A stretch of DNA of 64,000 nucleotides, taken from contig OZ020515.1 in NCBI GenBank assembly GCA_963971425.1, positions 4,394,678 to 4,458,677 of the forward strand, given 5' to 3'. The DNA comes from Bryoerythrophyllum caledonicum. Its lineage: Eukaryota > Streptophyta > Bryopsida > Pottiales > Pottiaceae. This document shows, in pieces, positions 23,256 to 35,697 of this stretch (positions within the stretch are counted from its first letter, which is position 1; each line of letters starts with the position of its first letter). The notes beneath the pieces are model-generated. The model did no database searches and was not told where the DNA came from. It worked only from the letters and a program-made list of their open reading frames with translations. The position numbers and the translations under genes were made by a program.

Positions 23256-25520
23256 TGTGAGCCGCAAAAACGGCTCACGGTGACGAATGGACCACGCACC
23301 GTATCCATTAAGGTTAACAAGTAGTGGAAATGTGTTATCCCATTGGTTAGCTCTAGGTTTTTTATCAAAATGGCTAAATAGCCTTTCCATTCACTAATTC
23401 CTTAATAGAAGCCACTTTATGGCAACCACGGATTTTATTAAGTTAACCAAGAAAAATAATTAGGAAGGGAAAAATGAAGAGAAGATTGGCAAAAAATAAA
23501 AACAATAGAAAAGAAGGAGAAATAGAAGTGGTGGAGAAGAAATTACCTCCTACCGAGTCGGGGACCGCAATTGGCCACGGTGAGGAAATCACGGAAAAAA
23601 CTAGGAGAAGGAGAAGGAGGATGGTGAGGAGCAAAGGAAAAGAATGAGGCGTTAAAAGCCTTTAAAAAAAATAGCCAAAGGGTCCAAAAAGAAGTGGAAA
23701 AAAAACCCTCACCAATCATCAAGTCAATTAGGAATTCCCCCAAGCAAGGGAAATTCAAGCTAGGTAGAGTTAGATTTTTTGCATCCTTGAATCTAGCCTA
23801 ATAGCTCATTTTATTGAGATCATGCGCACACATATGGCATGGAGTCAAAGTTTAGATTTGGATATTCCTTGGTTAGTGGGACACCCACTTTTGTTAAATG
23901 CAAGGGTGGCTAGTGATTTATTAGCTTTTTAGTTACTATTGTTTAGTGTGACCATTAATGTGCACACCCAAAATTGGCGGCTGTGAATGACAAAGGGAAC
24001 GACCTTGGGAACAAAGAAGGGAGCAAGGGCCTTGGGGTTACCCCCTTGGAGGCGCTCATTCGAAGTGTGTGTGGTAGGAGCTAGGAAACCGAGAGAGGTA
24101 TGTGGAAGAGAGAGAGAGGTAGGGTTCCAGATTTCCCCCTCTTTTGGGCTGGATTTTGATTCAAATGTTACGAAAATTAGATAGTAGATAGATTACAGCG
24201 TTGGCTTTTCAACAAGATCAAGGACGTACGGATCAGAGTTGTGACGACAAAGATACAAGCTGCGGAGCGAGGACGACCAGTTGGAGGATCAGCGGCGGAT
24301 CTCACTTGGCCTCCTCAGATTTTCCCTCGTCAGTCGCAGAGTTCTTGTCCGATGAAGCTGAGATCTTTAAAGTAGATAGATTAGAGCGTTAGCTTTTCAA
24401 TAAGATCAAGCACGTACGGATCGGAGCTGTGACGACGAAGGTACGAGCTGCGGAGCGAGGACGACCAGCTGGAGGATCGGCGGCGGATCTCACTTGTCCT
24501 CAGATTTCCCCTTGTCAGTCGCAGAGTTCTAGTCCGATCAAGCTAAGATTTTAGGAATAAATAGATTAGAACGTTGGCTTTCCAACAAGATCAAGAACGT
24601 GCAAATCAGAGTCGTGACGACGAAGATACGGGCTGCGGAGTGAAGAGCACCAAGAAGAGGAGGACAACCACAGCACAAGAACGAACACGAATACGGCAGA
24701 GGGTGAATTGAGCTGGATCAGGGAGCCTTCTTCCTCTCCCAATTGATTCATTATCCTCTTGATTGCATGTGGAGAAGGATCCCTAAATTTTCTAGTTACA
24801 AAAATCATGCGGAAGCGCTGCCAAATTTTCACTAGGATTAGGGTTTGCTATCAACTCAACCAAACAATCGGTTTAATCTACAATAGTAAGTGAAGGCAGC
24901 TAGAGGCTCATGCATGGTATAGTGTTTGAGTAGGGTTACTTGTGTGAATGCATGTGGTATACACGTGAATTGTGGTGCACGATTTTGAATAAATATGTAT
25001 GTTAAGTGTGCATTGCTGGTCGTTGGCTGTGAGTCCCGTATTGAGTCTACCGGTTAATTGAAGGCTGCCATCGTGTTAAGCAAGAAAAACTAATAAGAGT
25101 ACAAAAAACAAACGAAATAAACGGAGTCATAATCACGAAGATAATGAAGAATTAGACTTTTAACATAAAAAGAGGAGCCTGTCTGCTGGTTGCAGCTGTC
25201 AGGGTCGCACTTGGGCCTGGAATTGGTGGTTAAGGTGCAAATCAAGTTCACAGGGCGAAATTGAACCAAATGGAGCTTTAAAACATTGGAAACGGAGCAT
25301 TGAGGCGGAATTTACGCTTGTCTAAAGGTTGGATTCAACCTAAGGCTGAATTCAGCCATTACATCACTAATTTTTAACAAAACCTCTTAAGTGACCCCGC
25401 CTTGGCTCATCATGCTTGTATGAATGGTTAAAATATGTTTGCACAAGGGGCTGCATCCCATATGTAGGGTCTTGTGTTCAAGATAAGCCACCCATTAGGT
25501 GGCGATTTATTTGGCTCACA
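23256..25520 (+). mobile_element. solo LTR (2265 bp) with 5-bp TSD
   Basis: It starts TGTGAGCCGCAAAAACGG and ends TTTGGCTCACA, with a perfect 8-bp terminal inverted repeat TGTGAGCC/GGCTCACA. ACGAG is directly repeated at 23251-23255 and 25521-25525, the 5-bp duplication expected for Ty3/gypsy integration. The interrupted host sequence is the 5' LTR of gypsy-2. About three 188-bp tandem units lie at 24180-24640. It is a product of LTR-LTR recombination after insertion. No coding sequence. Confidence 0.93.
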
Positions 25521-26377
25521 ACGAGATCAGCTGAAGCACGAAGAACTGAAGGAGGGAGGGTGAATTGAATCAAACCAGGGAGCCTCTCCTTCCCCCTGGC
25601 TAGTGGTCAATTCCTTGTGCATAAGGGAACCCTAATTTTCTAGTCACACACGTCACGCGGAAGCGCTGTCAAAATTTCACTAGAATTAGGGTTGCAATCA
25701 ACTCAACTCAACCAAGTGATCAATCTACAAGAATAGGAGAACACAACGGGATGCTCATGCGTAGCTTAGTGTTAAGGTGGGGTTAATCATGTGAAGTATA
25801 TGTGACGTGCACGTGAATGGTTGGTTACAATTTTTGAGTAAACATGTATGTTGAAGGTGCACTGCTGGTCGTTGGCTGTGAGGTCCAGGGTCGAGTCAAA
25901 TGATTAATTGAAGGCTGCCATCATGTTAAGCACAAAAAACTAGTAAGAATGAAAAAAACAACCATACGAAACGGAGTTATAATCAAGGAGATAAATGGTA
26001 ATATAAGTCTGTAGAAAATATGGGGCCCTGTCTGCTGCCGACTGATTCCAGGGTCACACCTAAGCCTGGAGCTGACCTTTAAGGGTCTAATCAAGTTTGT
26101 GATGCTGAATCGAACCCATGGGGGTTGAAAACGTTGGATTCGGAGCTCTAGAGCAAAAGTTACCTCCGTTCAAGGGTGGGTTCAGTTAAAAGGCTGGATT
26201 AAGTCACCACCTCACTAATCAACCACAAAGAACCTAAGTAAGCATGAGATGTGTCACCATGCTCGTATAAGTTGTGTGTGAATGGGCGAAGGATTGGTTG
26301 CACAAAGAACTAGGCCCCGTATTAGGATCTTGTGTTCAAGATAAGCCACCTTTTAGGGGCGGTTTATTTGGCTCACA
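25521..26377 (+). repeat. 5' LTR of gypsy-2, 3' portion
   Basis: It resumes ACGAGATCAGCTGAAGCACG and runs to TTATTTGGCTCACA at 26377. It matches 53660-54519 almost base for base, which identifies the two LTRs of one element. It is followed by TTT and the primer-binding site. Confidence 0.88.
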
Positions 26378-26380
26378 TTT

Positions 26381-26398
26381 TGGTGCGTTCGCCGGGAG
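26381..26398 (+). promoter_or_regulatory. primer-binding site of gypsy-2
   Basis: TGGTGCGTTCGCCGGGAG lies three bases after the LTR end. It differs at two positions from the site of gypsy-1 and would pair with the same tRNA 3' end, less perfectly. Confidence 0.65.
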
Positions 26399-27871
26399 GA
26401 GGCGTGTCCATTGCTTGGAAGGGTTAATCATTCTATCGTTGGATATAGGTACAGACGCAAATAGCCTTATGGTGTATGGAGCAGCATGGGATAGCTTGTG
26501 GTAAGTGCCCGACTTGCTCATGTGTAGTTGAGTAATTGTTAAGTATGAATGTTTTGTGAATGTTTTGAAGTAGTGTGAATGCATGAATGCCAAGTTGTGT
26601 TTTAAGGTGGGGGTCTAGAAGGGAGTGTGGAATCCCCGACCCTCCAACCACAAAACACCTTGTGTTGGAGGGATCCCCTTCTAGGCTTGTGGCTTGAGTT
26701 GAGCAAGGGGCCTAAGGATGAAAGGTTGAGGCCCTCCCACGGAAATCCACAAGGATTTCCAGTGAGCCCCTAGGTCGAAGGGGAAGGGTGCATGAGCCCG
26801 GGTATGGGACAAGGGCGCCCCTTCCTTCCCCCCGCGCTTGACTAACCACCAAGGTAAGTACAACTTGGAATGGAATGAGGTGTTTGAATCATGTATTGCA
26901 AGTAATGGTGTGCGTGACCAATTGAGCCACCGTGGAGGGGAGTTGGAGTCGTGGACGCATCCAAGACGTAGGGGCACTGATTAGAAGGAGCGTTGCGTAC
27001 GGTATGTGCACTATACCCTCTTTTAGGACCGCGAGTAGTAAATAGGACCAACTTGGATGTAGGACCGCATTAGGGCTAGGAAACCCTGATTTTCCACTCA
27101 AGCCGTGTGGAACACTTGCCTTAGAACCGCTAGGGTGGGCCAACTACGAAATTACATGCAACGAATCTTTTGCTAACAAGTGGGTTGGCTGGAGTTGCTT
27201 AAAGGTAAGATATCCCCCTCTAAAACATTGTATGCGACTTATGAGTTGGCCTTAGAATCGTAAGAGTGCGATTAGGTCCACGGTCGACTTCAACTAACGG
27301 TGACAGGGTGGCTAGAGATGCATCGAGGTATGTCTTTTTCACGGTGATAACATTGTATACACACCTTGTTGCATGCCGTCCCATGATTGTGTCGTTTTCC
27401 TCCTAGTAGGTAATGCCTAGTTCAAGGTGGTAAAAGGTGGAAGGGGGGATACCAAAGATACCGAGGAACCCCACGTTTTATCAAATTGAGGTCTAGGTCA
27501 GCCCCACAGTAAGGATCTGTACCTTGTGGTGCCAATTGGGGAACACCTTTCCAACGGGGTGATACTCGTGGAGACATTCCTCAATTTGGTTAACCTTTTG
27601 TCGTTGCCCTTGAAGGATAGTCCTTAATAGGATTCTTCGGCGACTTCATCGAGCTAAAACTCCACCACTAAAATTGGGTCTTGGTCTTGAGTCAATCCAT
27701 CCTCGTGATAGAATTGGGAGTAGGAGTGTTGGAAACACCCACTCACAGATCGAATTAGGCCGTGCTTCGTGTAGATCCACCCACGATCTCGACAACTTGG
27801 ACGGGAAGCCTTTTGGAGGACATGACTACCATCCACAACCCACTGGACCCTATTTTTGGACCCTAGAGTAG
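26399..27871 (+). other. 5' leader of gypsy-2
   Basis: About 1.47 kb without a supported gene. Blocks are shared with the gypsy-1 leader. Short frames on both strands lack motifs. Confidence 0.6.
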
Positions 27872-30751
27872 ATGTCCCGTGCCACAAGGTCCCAAAGACC
27901 TTCCCTCACACCACCGTGGGAACCGGCGAGTGAAAGAAGGAGTAGGTCTAGGGAACTCACCGAGGACACAACAGAGGGATTCTTGGAGGTACAACTAGAG
28001 GCTCTTCCAGCCCCCTTCCTTCCCTTTCCTCCATCTTTTTCTTCAACTTCATTCAATCCGGTGAACACCACCAACACCACTAGCCCACGAAGCACCCCCT
28101 CAGCCCCTACCATGGCCTCTGGAGGACCACCCCCGGTCCGGCCTCCCATTAATCCCTTGGTTCAGCCAAGGGGTTTACCAATCTTAGTACCCGAGGGCTT
28201 GCAAGCGGCGCCCATGCCACCCAATTTGCCCACCTTTAGAGGAACCAAGGATGAAGACCCTTCCGCACATGTGGAACGTTTTCTAGAGCTCCTCACAACG
28301 TGCCTCATCACCAACACCGATTATTTTCTAGTGTGGTTCTCGTGTACCTCGAAGTACGCCGCCTACGAGTGGTATAGGAATCACCCCCCTGGTACCTTTG
28401 AGGATTGGGATAGCCTCATGAGGGCCTTTTTGGAGCACTTTAGACCCAAGGTAGGTCAAAGTAATGCCCTCACAGCCCTAGCCGCGCTACGCCAAGGCCT
28501 AGGGGAGGAAATCACGACCTACATTAGGAGGTTCGAGCTGGTGGTTACAAGGTTCGTGGGGAACCTCCTCACTAATGACACCCTAACGCAATTCTTTATC
28601 CAAAGATTCAACAATGAGGAAACCATTAGGGAGATTTTGAAGGTCCGCCCCACATCGTTAGACGCTGCCAAGGCACAAGCTAGGCTAATAGAGCAAGTCG
28701 ATCGAGACCAAGAGCGTATGTGGAGGAAAGAAGAGCACCACATCCCTAGTTTTATACCTATCCATGCCAAGGGCAAGGGACCAACCCTAGAACCTAACTC
28801 ACGAGCCCCGGGTGCACAAGTCCCCATGTGGAACTACTATGCTCCACCTTTGAACGTTAGGCCACCAGTAGCTCTCCCCGAGCTCACCTATCACGAAGAG
28901 CGGGGCACATGGAAGGAGAAAATGAAGAACGAAATCCTCCAAGGCCAACAAGGCTTCCAGGACCAATTAGCTCAACAAATCAAGGCCATGCAAGACCAAA
29001 TGGCCTTGTTAATTAAAAACCAAGTCCCTAACCCCACACCTCCACCCATAGAGTCTGGTAGACATGCCTCGGGCCTATGGTGCACTCAATGTGGCCAACC
29101 GGGACACACTAGTCCCTTCTGCACCACCCCAGTGGCGGCACCGCAGTACCAGGCCGCTCAACCCCCGTATGTACCTCCCCATAGGAATCAACCACCGATG
29201 GCAACTAACTATGGCCCGCAAGGCTATACACCACCAAACCAAGGTTATGGGGGACCTCGACAACCACGGTATGAAATCCATCACACTTGTGGCAAGAGAC
29301 ACGCATCTGGGCAGTGTTGGGTCGAAAGTGGAGTAGTATGTGGTACTTGTGGGGGTAATCACCCTACCCAAGTGTGTCGAAGGCCGGATAAGGTAATCCC
29401 CATGCCTTCCCCACCAGGGAACTACCCTCAACAAGCTCAAGACCATTTGAGAGGTGCACGTAACTCCACCACCGATAATACTCTTAGGCCACCTAGCCTC
29501 TACTATGACTACAACAACAACCGCCAAAGTCAAACCTCCCCAATGGGGATTAGTACCAAGGACGGTTACATCCCTATAAACCAAGGACAAAACCAAGGTG
29601 GCCAACAAAGCCATGGTGGCCAACAAAACCATGGAGGGCAACAGAACCACGGGGGCCAACAAAACCAAGGTCCACAGGATGTGTGCTATGCCACCATGTC
29701 AAGTGACATCGTGTCAATACATGGCCCTTCCCTCACAGAGCTCAATGTCGTTTTTCACAAAGTTAGTACAACCAAGGAAGCAAAAACTTGTGAGTTGCCC
29801 GCATTGGCAGTCCAGACTCGGTCTAACTGACGGGAGCCTAGGTACTCGAGCCCCCTTCCACCCATACCAGAAGAGGGTGAGACCTCAGGGGAAGATTCAC
29901 CTCACTTCTCTAACCTAAACGATACCACCAAGGAGGGGTTGGAAGGCACTAAACGGGCCATTTTAAGGTCCTCCCATGGGACATCTAGGCCCTGAACACC
30001 ATTGTCCACCTCCCAAGAACCATGGGAAGGTCCACCGGTTCCTAGCCCCGAAGTGAACACATTCCCACGTATCGAGGAACACGTGGGAGAAGGGCCTTAC
30101 GATTTATGGGCGGATTTGAGTCGTCTCAAGGCGGACATCACCATAGCCCAACTACTGGAGGTATCCCCACCCATGAGGAAGGTCCTTAGGTCGGGCACCC
30201 CGGTGAAGCGGAGGCCTAAGGCAAAGGTTAGGTTGGCGGCTCGCGTAAAATCTGCACACCCCAATATCGAAGTCAAGGCGGTTCAAATTGAGGTCTCAGT
30301 AGTAGATAAGGTGGTACCCAACGTACTAGTCGACGGTGGTAGTGGTTTCAACATCATGCCCTTCTCAACTATGGAGAAATTGGGTCTAGATATCACTGAA
30401 CCATCACCATACATCATCAACATGGCTAATCAAAGCTCGGAGGCACCGTTAGGCCAAATTAGTGGTTGTAAAATCACTACGGGGGGTGTAGAGTATTCCC
30501 TCACCTTCCAAGTCATTCAAATGCACTCCAACAAGGAGGCATACCCCTTACTATTAGGTAGGCCTTGGTTGCAAATTGCCAATGCCACAGTAGAATGGGG
30601 AGGACCGAACCCCAACATCACCTACGGGCCCCCTGAGAACCCCACTACGGTCCATATCCAACCGAGTAGGCTAGGACTATGCCATGGTTGTATGGGCTCT
30701 TTGGACGATGAGTCACAAGAGGTGTTGACAAAAGAACCCCCAAGAGAGTGA
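27872..30751 (+). pseudogene. gag: gypsy-2 gag-protease, interrupted
   Basis: From ATG 27872 the capsid-like region (AYEWYRNHPPG, WDSLMRAFLEHFRPKVGQ, YIRRFELVVTRFVG) is followed by Cys/His knuckles CTQCGQPGHTSPFC and CGTCGGNHPTQVC and a GGQQNH-type repeat at about 29600-29670. In-frame TGA codons at 29828-29830 and 29992-29994 interrupt it. The protease motif VDGGSGFNIMP lies near 30.34 kb, inside the frame 30002-30751. Both TGA codons could come from CGA by C-to-T change. The frame then shifts into pol at 30748. It is colinear with the intact gag-protease of gypsy-1. Confidence 0.9.
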
Positions 30752-33700
30752 GGTTCGCACCACGCAAGGTGGTGGATAGAGTCCGGCCCTCGAGGGCCAG
30801 TGTGATGCCATGTAAAAGCATGGGACCGGGCCTTTATGAGTGGGTTCCCACCGGGGAATTTGTAGACTGGTTGAGGGAGCACCCCACCTCGAGCGCGGAT
30901 GAATCCATGTCCGTGCATTTCATGCACAGTGAACTCATTGAAATGGAAACCGGATTGGAACTTAGCCTAGTTTCTCTCCTAGATGACCTAGAACCCGCAG
31001 CAGTGTTCGGAGTGGATATCGATGGCACCCAAGGAATGGAGTTGGAGGTGTTAATCGATGAGGGCCCTCTCAACCCATCTCTCCACTTTAGGAAGACATC
31101 CACCGATATTCTAGCTAGTGGTTCGGGGGCAACGTACCCCCAAGTTCCAAATGACTGGTATAAGGGACCTACTCAACAACCACACATACATCACGATGAT
31201 TGGAAGTTGATGGTAGTCTCTCATGAGGGGGAAGAAGAGCGTAGGATAAAAGTGGGAGTTGGGTTGACCAAGGAGGAGATGGTGAAATACAAGTCACTAG
31301 TGGTCGAGTTTCGGGACATCTTTGCATGGTCGTACAAGGACCTCAAGGGCATTCCCCCGGCGGTGACACAACATCACATCCCCCTTCTCTCAGGCACTAC
31401 TTCCATTAGACAAAAGGAGCGGCGTATGAATCCTAACCTACAGCTCATTGTCAAGGCCGAATTGGAGAAGCTACTCCAGGCGGGGTTCAATATACCCGTG
31501 GAGATATCCGATTGGGTCTCTCCCATGGTGTTGGTTAAAAAGAAAAATGGGAAGCTACGGGTGTGCATTGACTATAGGAAACTCAACCACCACATCCAAA
31601 AAGATCACTTTCCCTTGCCATTTATCAACACCATTTTAGAGGAGGTAGGTGGTCATGAGCTTTACACGTTTATGGATGGCTACTCGGGTTACAACCAAAT
31701 CTCCATTGCCCCCGAGGACTATCACAAGACTGCCTTCACTACCCCGTGGGGCACGTTCATTTATTTGGTCATGCCTTTTGGACTTTGTAATGCCCCCTCC
31801 GCATTCCAGAGGGCCATGACCTATGTCTTCTCAGACCTCTTGCACAAATCAATGACGGTGTTCATTGATGATTTAAGCACCCAGTCCACGAAGGACAAGC
31901 ACCTAGCATGTGTGAGACAAAGCTTTGAACGATGTAGGCGCACCGGCATCGCTCTCAACCCCGAGAAGATCTTCCTCGCCGTAGAGAAGGGGGTCTTATT
32001 AGGATTCGTGGTATCCAAGGAGGGTAGAGAGCCGGACCCTGACAAGGTGAAGGTTATTGTGGAGTTACAACCCCCCACAAATGTCAAGGAGATACAAAAA
32101 ACCCTAGGACACATAGGGTGGTACCGGGAGGTTATCCATGACTATGCCACGAAGGCCATGTCTATCACTAGGCTCATCCAAAAAAGCGTGAAGTTTGAAT
32201 GGATCCCAAGTTGCCAAGAAGCCTTTGAAATTTTGAAGAAGGAATTAACCACCTACCCGGTTCTGAGGCCCCCCAATTGAGATGCCCTTCCACATCTTCT
32301 GCGATGCCTCGACGGTAGCTGTAGGGAGCACATTGTGCCAACCGGTGGGCCTTAATGGCAAAGACCACCCCATTGCCTTCGCAAGTAGGCAATTAAACCC
32401 CGCCGAAAAGAACTATACCACCACCGAACGTGAGTGCTTGGCAATGGTCTTTTCGGTCAAAAAATTTCACCACTACTTGTTACTCAACCCCGTAGTATTC
32501 TACGTGGATCACATGGCCATCAAGTACCTTGTCAACAAGGCGGACTTGAGTGGTCGGTTAGCGAGGTGGGTCTTACTCTTAGAGGAGTTTGACTACACGG
32601 TGGAATACCGCCCGGGGCGGATGCACCTTCAAGCGGATCACCTCTCACGCCTCTCAGAGGAAACCGGTGTAGTCCCCATTGATGAGGCCTTGATAGATGA
32701 GGACTTGTTCAAAGTATCCTCCATTCCCTCATGGTACAATTTGGTGGCCGAATTCCTTACCACCCACCTTCTGCCGGATTCATTGTCCAAAAACGAGCGT
32801 CGGAAGGTTCGCCTCCATAGCCGCCACTTTACCATAGTAGGGGGCAAATTGTACCGTCGTGGGGTTGACGGTTTGCTACGTCGATGTGTGACGTCTGTGG
32901 AAATCCCCACGATCCTCTCAGCTTGCCATGACAGTGCGTGTGGCGGGCACTTCTCTAGGACATTGACAGCCCAAAAAGTCCTTCGCGTGGGTTATTATTG
33001 GCCCATATTATTCCAAGACGCCCATGAGTACACCAAGCGATGCGACGCTTGTCAACGGTATGCCCGAAATGACCTTCGAATGAGCATGCCCCTACGCGTA
33101 TCCTTGCCCTTGGTCCCATTCGAGAAGTGGGGTATTGACTACGTGGGGGAGGTGCACCCTAGCTCTTCTAGTGGAATGAGGCACATTGTGGTAGCAACCG
33201 AATATCTCACCAAGTGGGCCGAGGCTCGAGCTGTGAAACCAATGATGCTAATCATGCGGCCAAGTTTTTGTTCGAACAAATCATTACCCGGTTTGGATGT
33301 TCCAAAATCCTCATTAGTGATAGGGGGAAACATTTTTTGAACGAGATGATCGAAGCCATGACCAACCGGTTCAAGATCAACCATCGTAAGACCACCCCTT
33401 ATCATCGTCAAACCAATGGTCACACCGAGCGGGTCAACCAAACCCTCGTGAATATTTTGAGGAAGACGGTCACCGATTCCAAGAGGGATTGGGATACTAA
33501 ACTCCCCGCCGCATTATGGGCTTACCGAACCACCTTCAAGGTGACCACCCATGCTACTCCCTTCTCGTTGGTGTATGGCATTGAAGCCATTTTACCCATC
33601 GAGTTCGAGATCCCCTCTCTACGAGTGGCCGTGACCGAACGATGGTCCATGGCCACGTCCTTAGCCGATCGGTTAGAACGATTGGAGAAGCTCGATGAGA

Positions 33701-33978
33701 TGCGCCGATGGAGCGCCCAGAACATAGAAGTCATCCAACGTTGAAAGAAGATCGCCTTCGACAAACGAAACAAGGCCCGGTCGTTACAACCGGGCATGCT
33801 AGTCCTCCTCCAAGATGCGAGGAGACTGGATTTCCCTGGCAAGTTCGATGCCCTGTGGTTGGGCCCATATCTCGTGAAAGAGGTCTTCCCCAACAACTCC
33901 GTGCAACTTCAAACCCTAAACGGCGAGGAATTTCCCACGCGAACTTCAGGCAACCGATGCAAAGAGTACAAGGTGTGA
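30748..33978 (+). pseudogene. pol: gypsy-2 pol, frameshifted
   Basis: The RT section (30748-32280) is open and has VLVKKKNGKLRVCIDYRKLN, MDGYSGYNQI, MPFGLCNAPSAFQRAM and FIDDL. It stops at TGA 32278-32280, where the gypsy-1 frame has Trp, with a small deletion that moves RNase H (32282 on: FCDASTVAVGSTL, TTTERECLA, VDHMAIKYL) to another frame. The integrase zinc finger (SACGGHFSRT, RCDACQRY) and VDYVGEV follow. A second shift lies near 33.23 kb before the SDRGKHF and HTERVNQTL motifs. A TGA at 33742-33744 precedes the C-terminal GPYLV module, which ends at 33978. Catalytic residues survive, but the polyprotein cannot be made from this copy. Confidence 0.9.
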
Positions 33979-34123
33979 ATTGCTCACAACCTTCACGATT
34001 GGACCTCCAAATTGGGGTTGCAACCACGGTCCATTCGAACACGAAGAGATGGAACTTGACCGTGTGCCCATGAGCAAGAGTTGGGTTCTCTGCCTCTTCA
34101 AGTTGTCCCAGATGGCCGCCATG
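33979..34123 (+). other. 3' noncoding region of gypsy-2
   Basis: 145 bases between the integrase stop and the LTR. The last bases (CCCAGATGGCCGCCATG) are conserved in gypsy-1 but are not purine-rich, so the polypurine tract is unusual or lies elsewhere. Confidence 0.5.
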
Positions 34124-34636
34124 TGTGAGCCGCAAAAACGGCCCACAATGTTGAATGGGCCACGCATCGCGTCCATAAAGGTTAAGTAGTAGTGGAGATA
34201 GGTTATCCCATGGGTTAGCTTGTGGTTTTTGATTAAAATAGCTAAATAGCCTTCCATGCGCTAATTCCTTAACTAGGAACCACTTATTTGGCAATCGCGG
34301 AGTTTATGTAGTTAGCCAAAAAAATAAATAGAAACGAAAAAAAATGAAGAAAAGGCAGAAAAGGCAAAAACAATAGAAAAGAATTAAAATTAGTAGTGGT
34401 GGAGAAGAATTTACCTCCTACCGAATCGGGGACCGCCATTGGCCTCGGTGAGGAAATCACGGGGAAAAATTAGGAGAAGAAGAAGAAGGATGGTGAGAAA
34501 AGAGGAAAAAGAAGAAGGAGGCCTTAAAAGCCATAAAAAATAACCAAAAATCCCCAAGGAGTGGGGAAGAAAAAAACCCTCACCATCACTTGGCAAATTA
34601 GCCATAACCCAAGACAAGGGGAATTCAATCTAGGCC
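34124..34636 (+). repeat. 3' LTR of gypsy-2, left part
   Basis: It begins TGTGAGCCGCAAAAACGG, as do the solo LTRs at 23256 and 41137, and is colinear with their first 500 bases. It is interrupted at AATCTAGGCC by the 18.2-kb TIR element and resumes at 52876 or 52886. Confidence 0.9.
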
Positions 34637-34690
34637 GAGGGAGGCTTGTTCATGAGCGGAGAGCGGAGAGCGGAGAGCGGTGAGCAGAGA
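34637..34690 (+). repeat. left terminal inverted repeat of copy B
   Basis: It reads GAGGGAGGCTTGTTCATG and then four GAGCGGA-type 7-bp units and GGTGAGCAGAG. The right end, read inward, is GGGAAAAGCTCGTATG, then GTGAGCG units and GGTGAGCAGAA. The match is clear but interrupted, and both arms are built on 7-bp GAGAGCG/GTGAGCG units. Confidence 0.75.
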
Positions 34691-34906
34691 TTTTAGCCAT
34701 AGAGAGCCGTGGATATACCAATATTCTTGGTATATTCGATAAAGATTCAAATATTCGAGAAATTATCTCAGAATAGTACATATATATTAAGGATTTTTTT
34801 GTTTCGACTATGTTTCTAACAATTTTGAAACCTCATACCGCAGTCCTAATTATGGTAATTGTGGCCTCTTTTAGAAAAGCTTGAAATACATACTGGATTA
34901 TACTAT

Positions 34907-35110
34907 GACCTTTTGGTACCGAGAGGTTTCATCGTGACCTCTTGGTACCGAGAGGTTTTATCGTGACCACTTGGTACCGAGGGATTTTGCCGTGACCTCT
35001 TCGTACCGAGAGGTTATACGGTGACCTCTTAGTACTAAAAGGATTTACGGTGACCTTTCGTACCAAGAGGATTCACCAAAACCTCTTGGCACCGAGAGGT
35101 TTTATTGTGA
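34907..35110 (+). repeat. 29-bp tandem repeat with near-palindromic core
   Basis: About seven imperfect 29-bp units of the form GACCTCTTGGTACCGAGAGG plus nine bases. The core CCTCTTGGTACCGAGAGG is nearly its own reverse complement around GGTACC. A matching motif (CCTCTCGGTACC) occurs once at about 45837, at the end of the intronic repeat of the companion gene. These subterminal repeats could bind the transposase; that is inference. Confidence 0.75.
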
Positions 35111-35262
35111 TGTCAATCAAAGAACATCTTCCAATTGAATGGATATCTTTAAATATGGGACTAGGGTTGATACCCGTCGTCCCGACGGGGAGAGCGGAGG
35201 ATGGTTTTATTTTTCTATTTTTGATACATGATACTTAAAACTCAATAAGCCAAATTTGAATA

Positions 35263-35488
35263 AAAGGGCACTATGAAGGATTCCTCCAAAGGGCACTATA
35301 AAGGATTCCTCCAAAGGGCACTATAAAAGATTCCTCCAAAGGGCACTATAAAGGATTCCTCCAAAGGGCACTATAAAAGATTCCTCCAAAGGGCACTATA
35401 AAGGATTCCTCCAAAGGGCACTATAAAGGATTCCTCCAAAGGGCACTATAAAGGATTCCTCCAAAGGGCACATATGGAGGATTCTTTC
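35263..35488 (+). repeat. 25-bp tandem repeat, nine copies
   Basis: Eight close copies of a 25-bp unit beginning AAAGGGCACTATAAAGGATT, starting at 35263, and a degenerate ninth to about 35488. There are no spacers, so it is a minisatellite. It lies in the 3' flank of the transposase gene. Confidence 0.9.
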
Positions 35489-35697
35489 AAAGTTCACATT
35501 CAATTCAAAGGACACACTTGATTCAAATGGCAAATCCAAAGGTCACGTGACCGGGAGCGGCGGAGAGACAGACTGTCGCCTATTATTATATGGGATGCCT
35601 CCGAGCAAATTAGTACAAAATTAAATTTGAACGCCTACTCGAGAACTAATAAAAAGGCTTCTCGTAGGTTACCTAGGAAATACACTAAGCAACCGGT

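Noticed and set aside
22675..23390. Charged or Cys-rich frames over the CACGAAG array
   Set aside because: They are repeat-derived, present on both strands, and the region is clearly LTR.
24566..24832. Minus-strand frame repeated at 43020-43286
   Set aside because: Its repetition comes from the two solo LTRs; it spans LTR sequence without any domain.
35263..35488. CRISPR-like array
   Set aside because: The 25-bp units are contiguous with no spacers, and the genome is eukaryotic.
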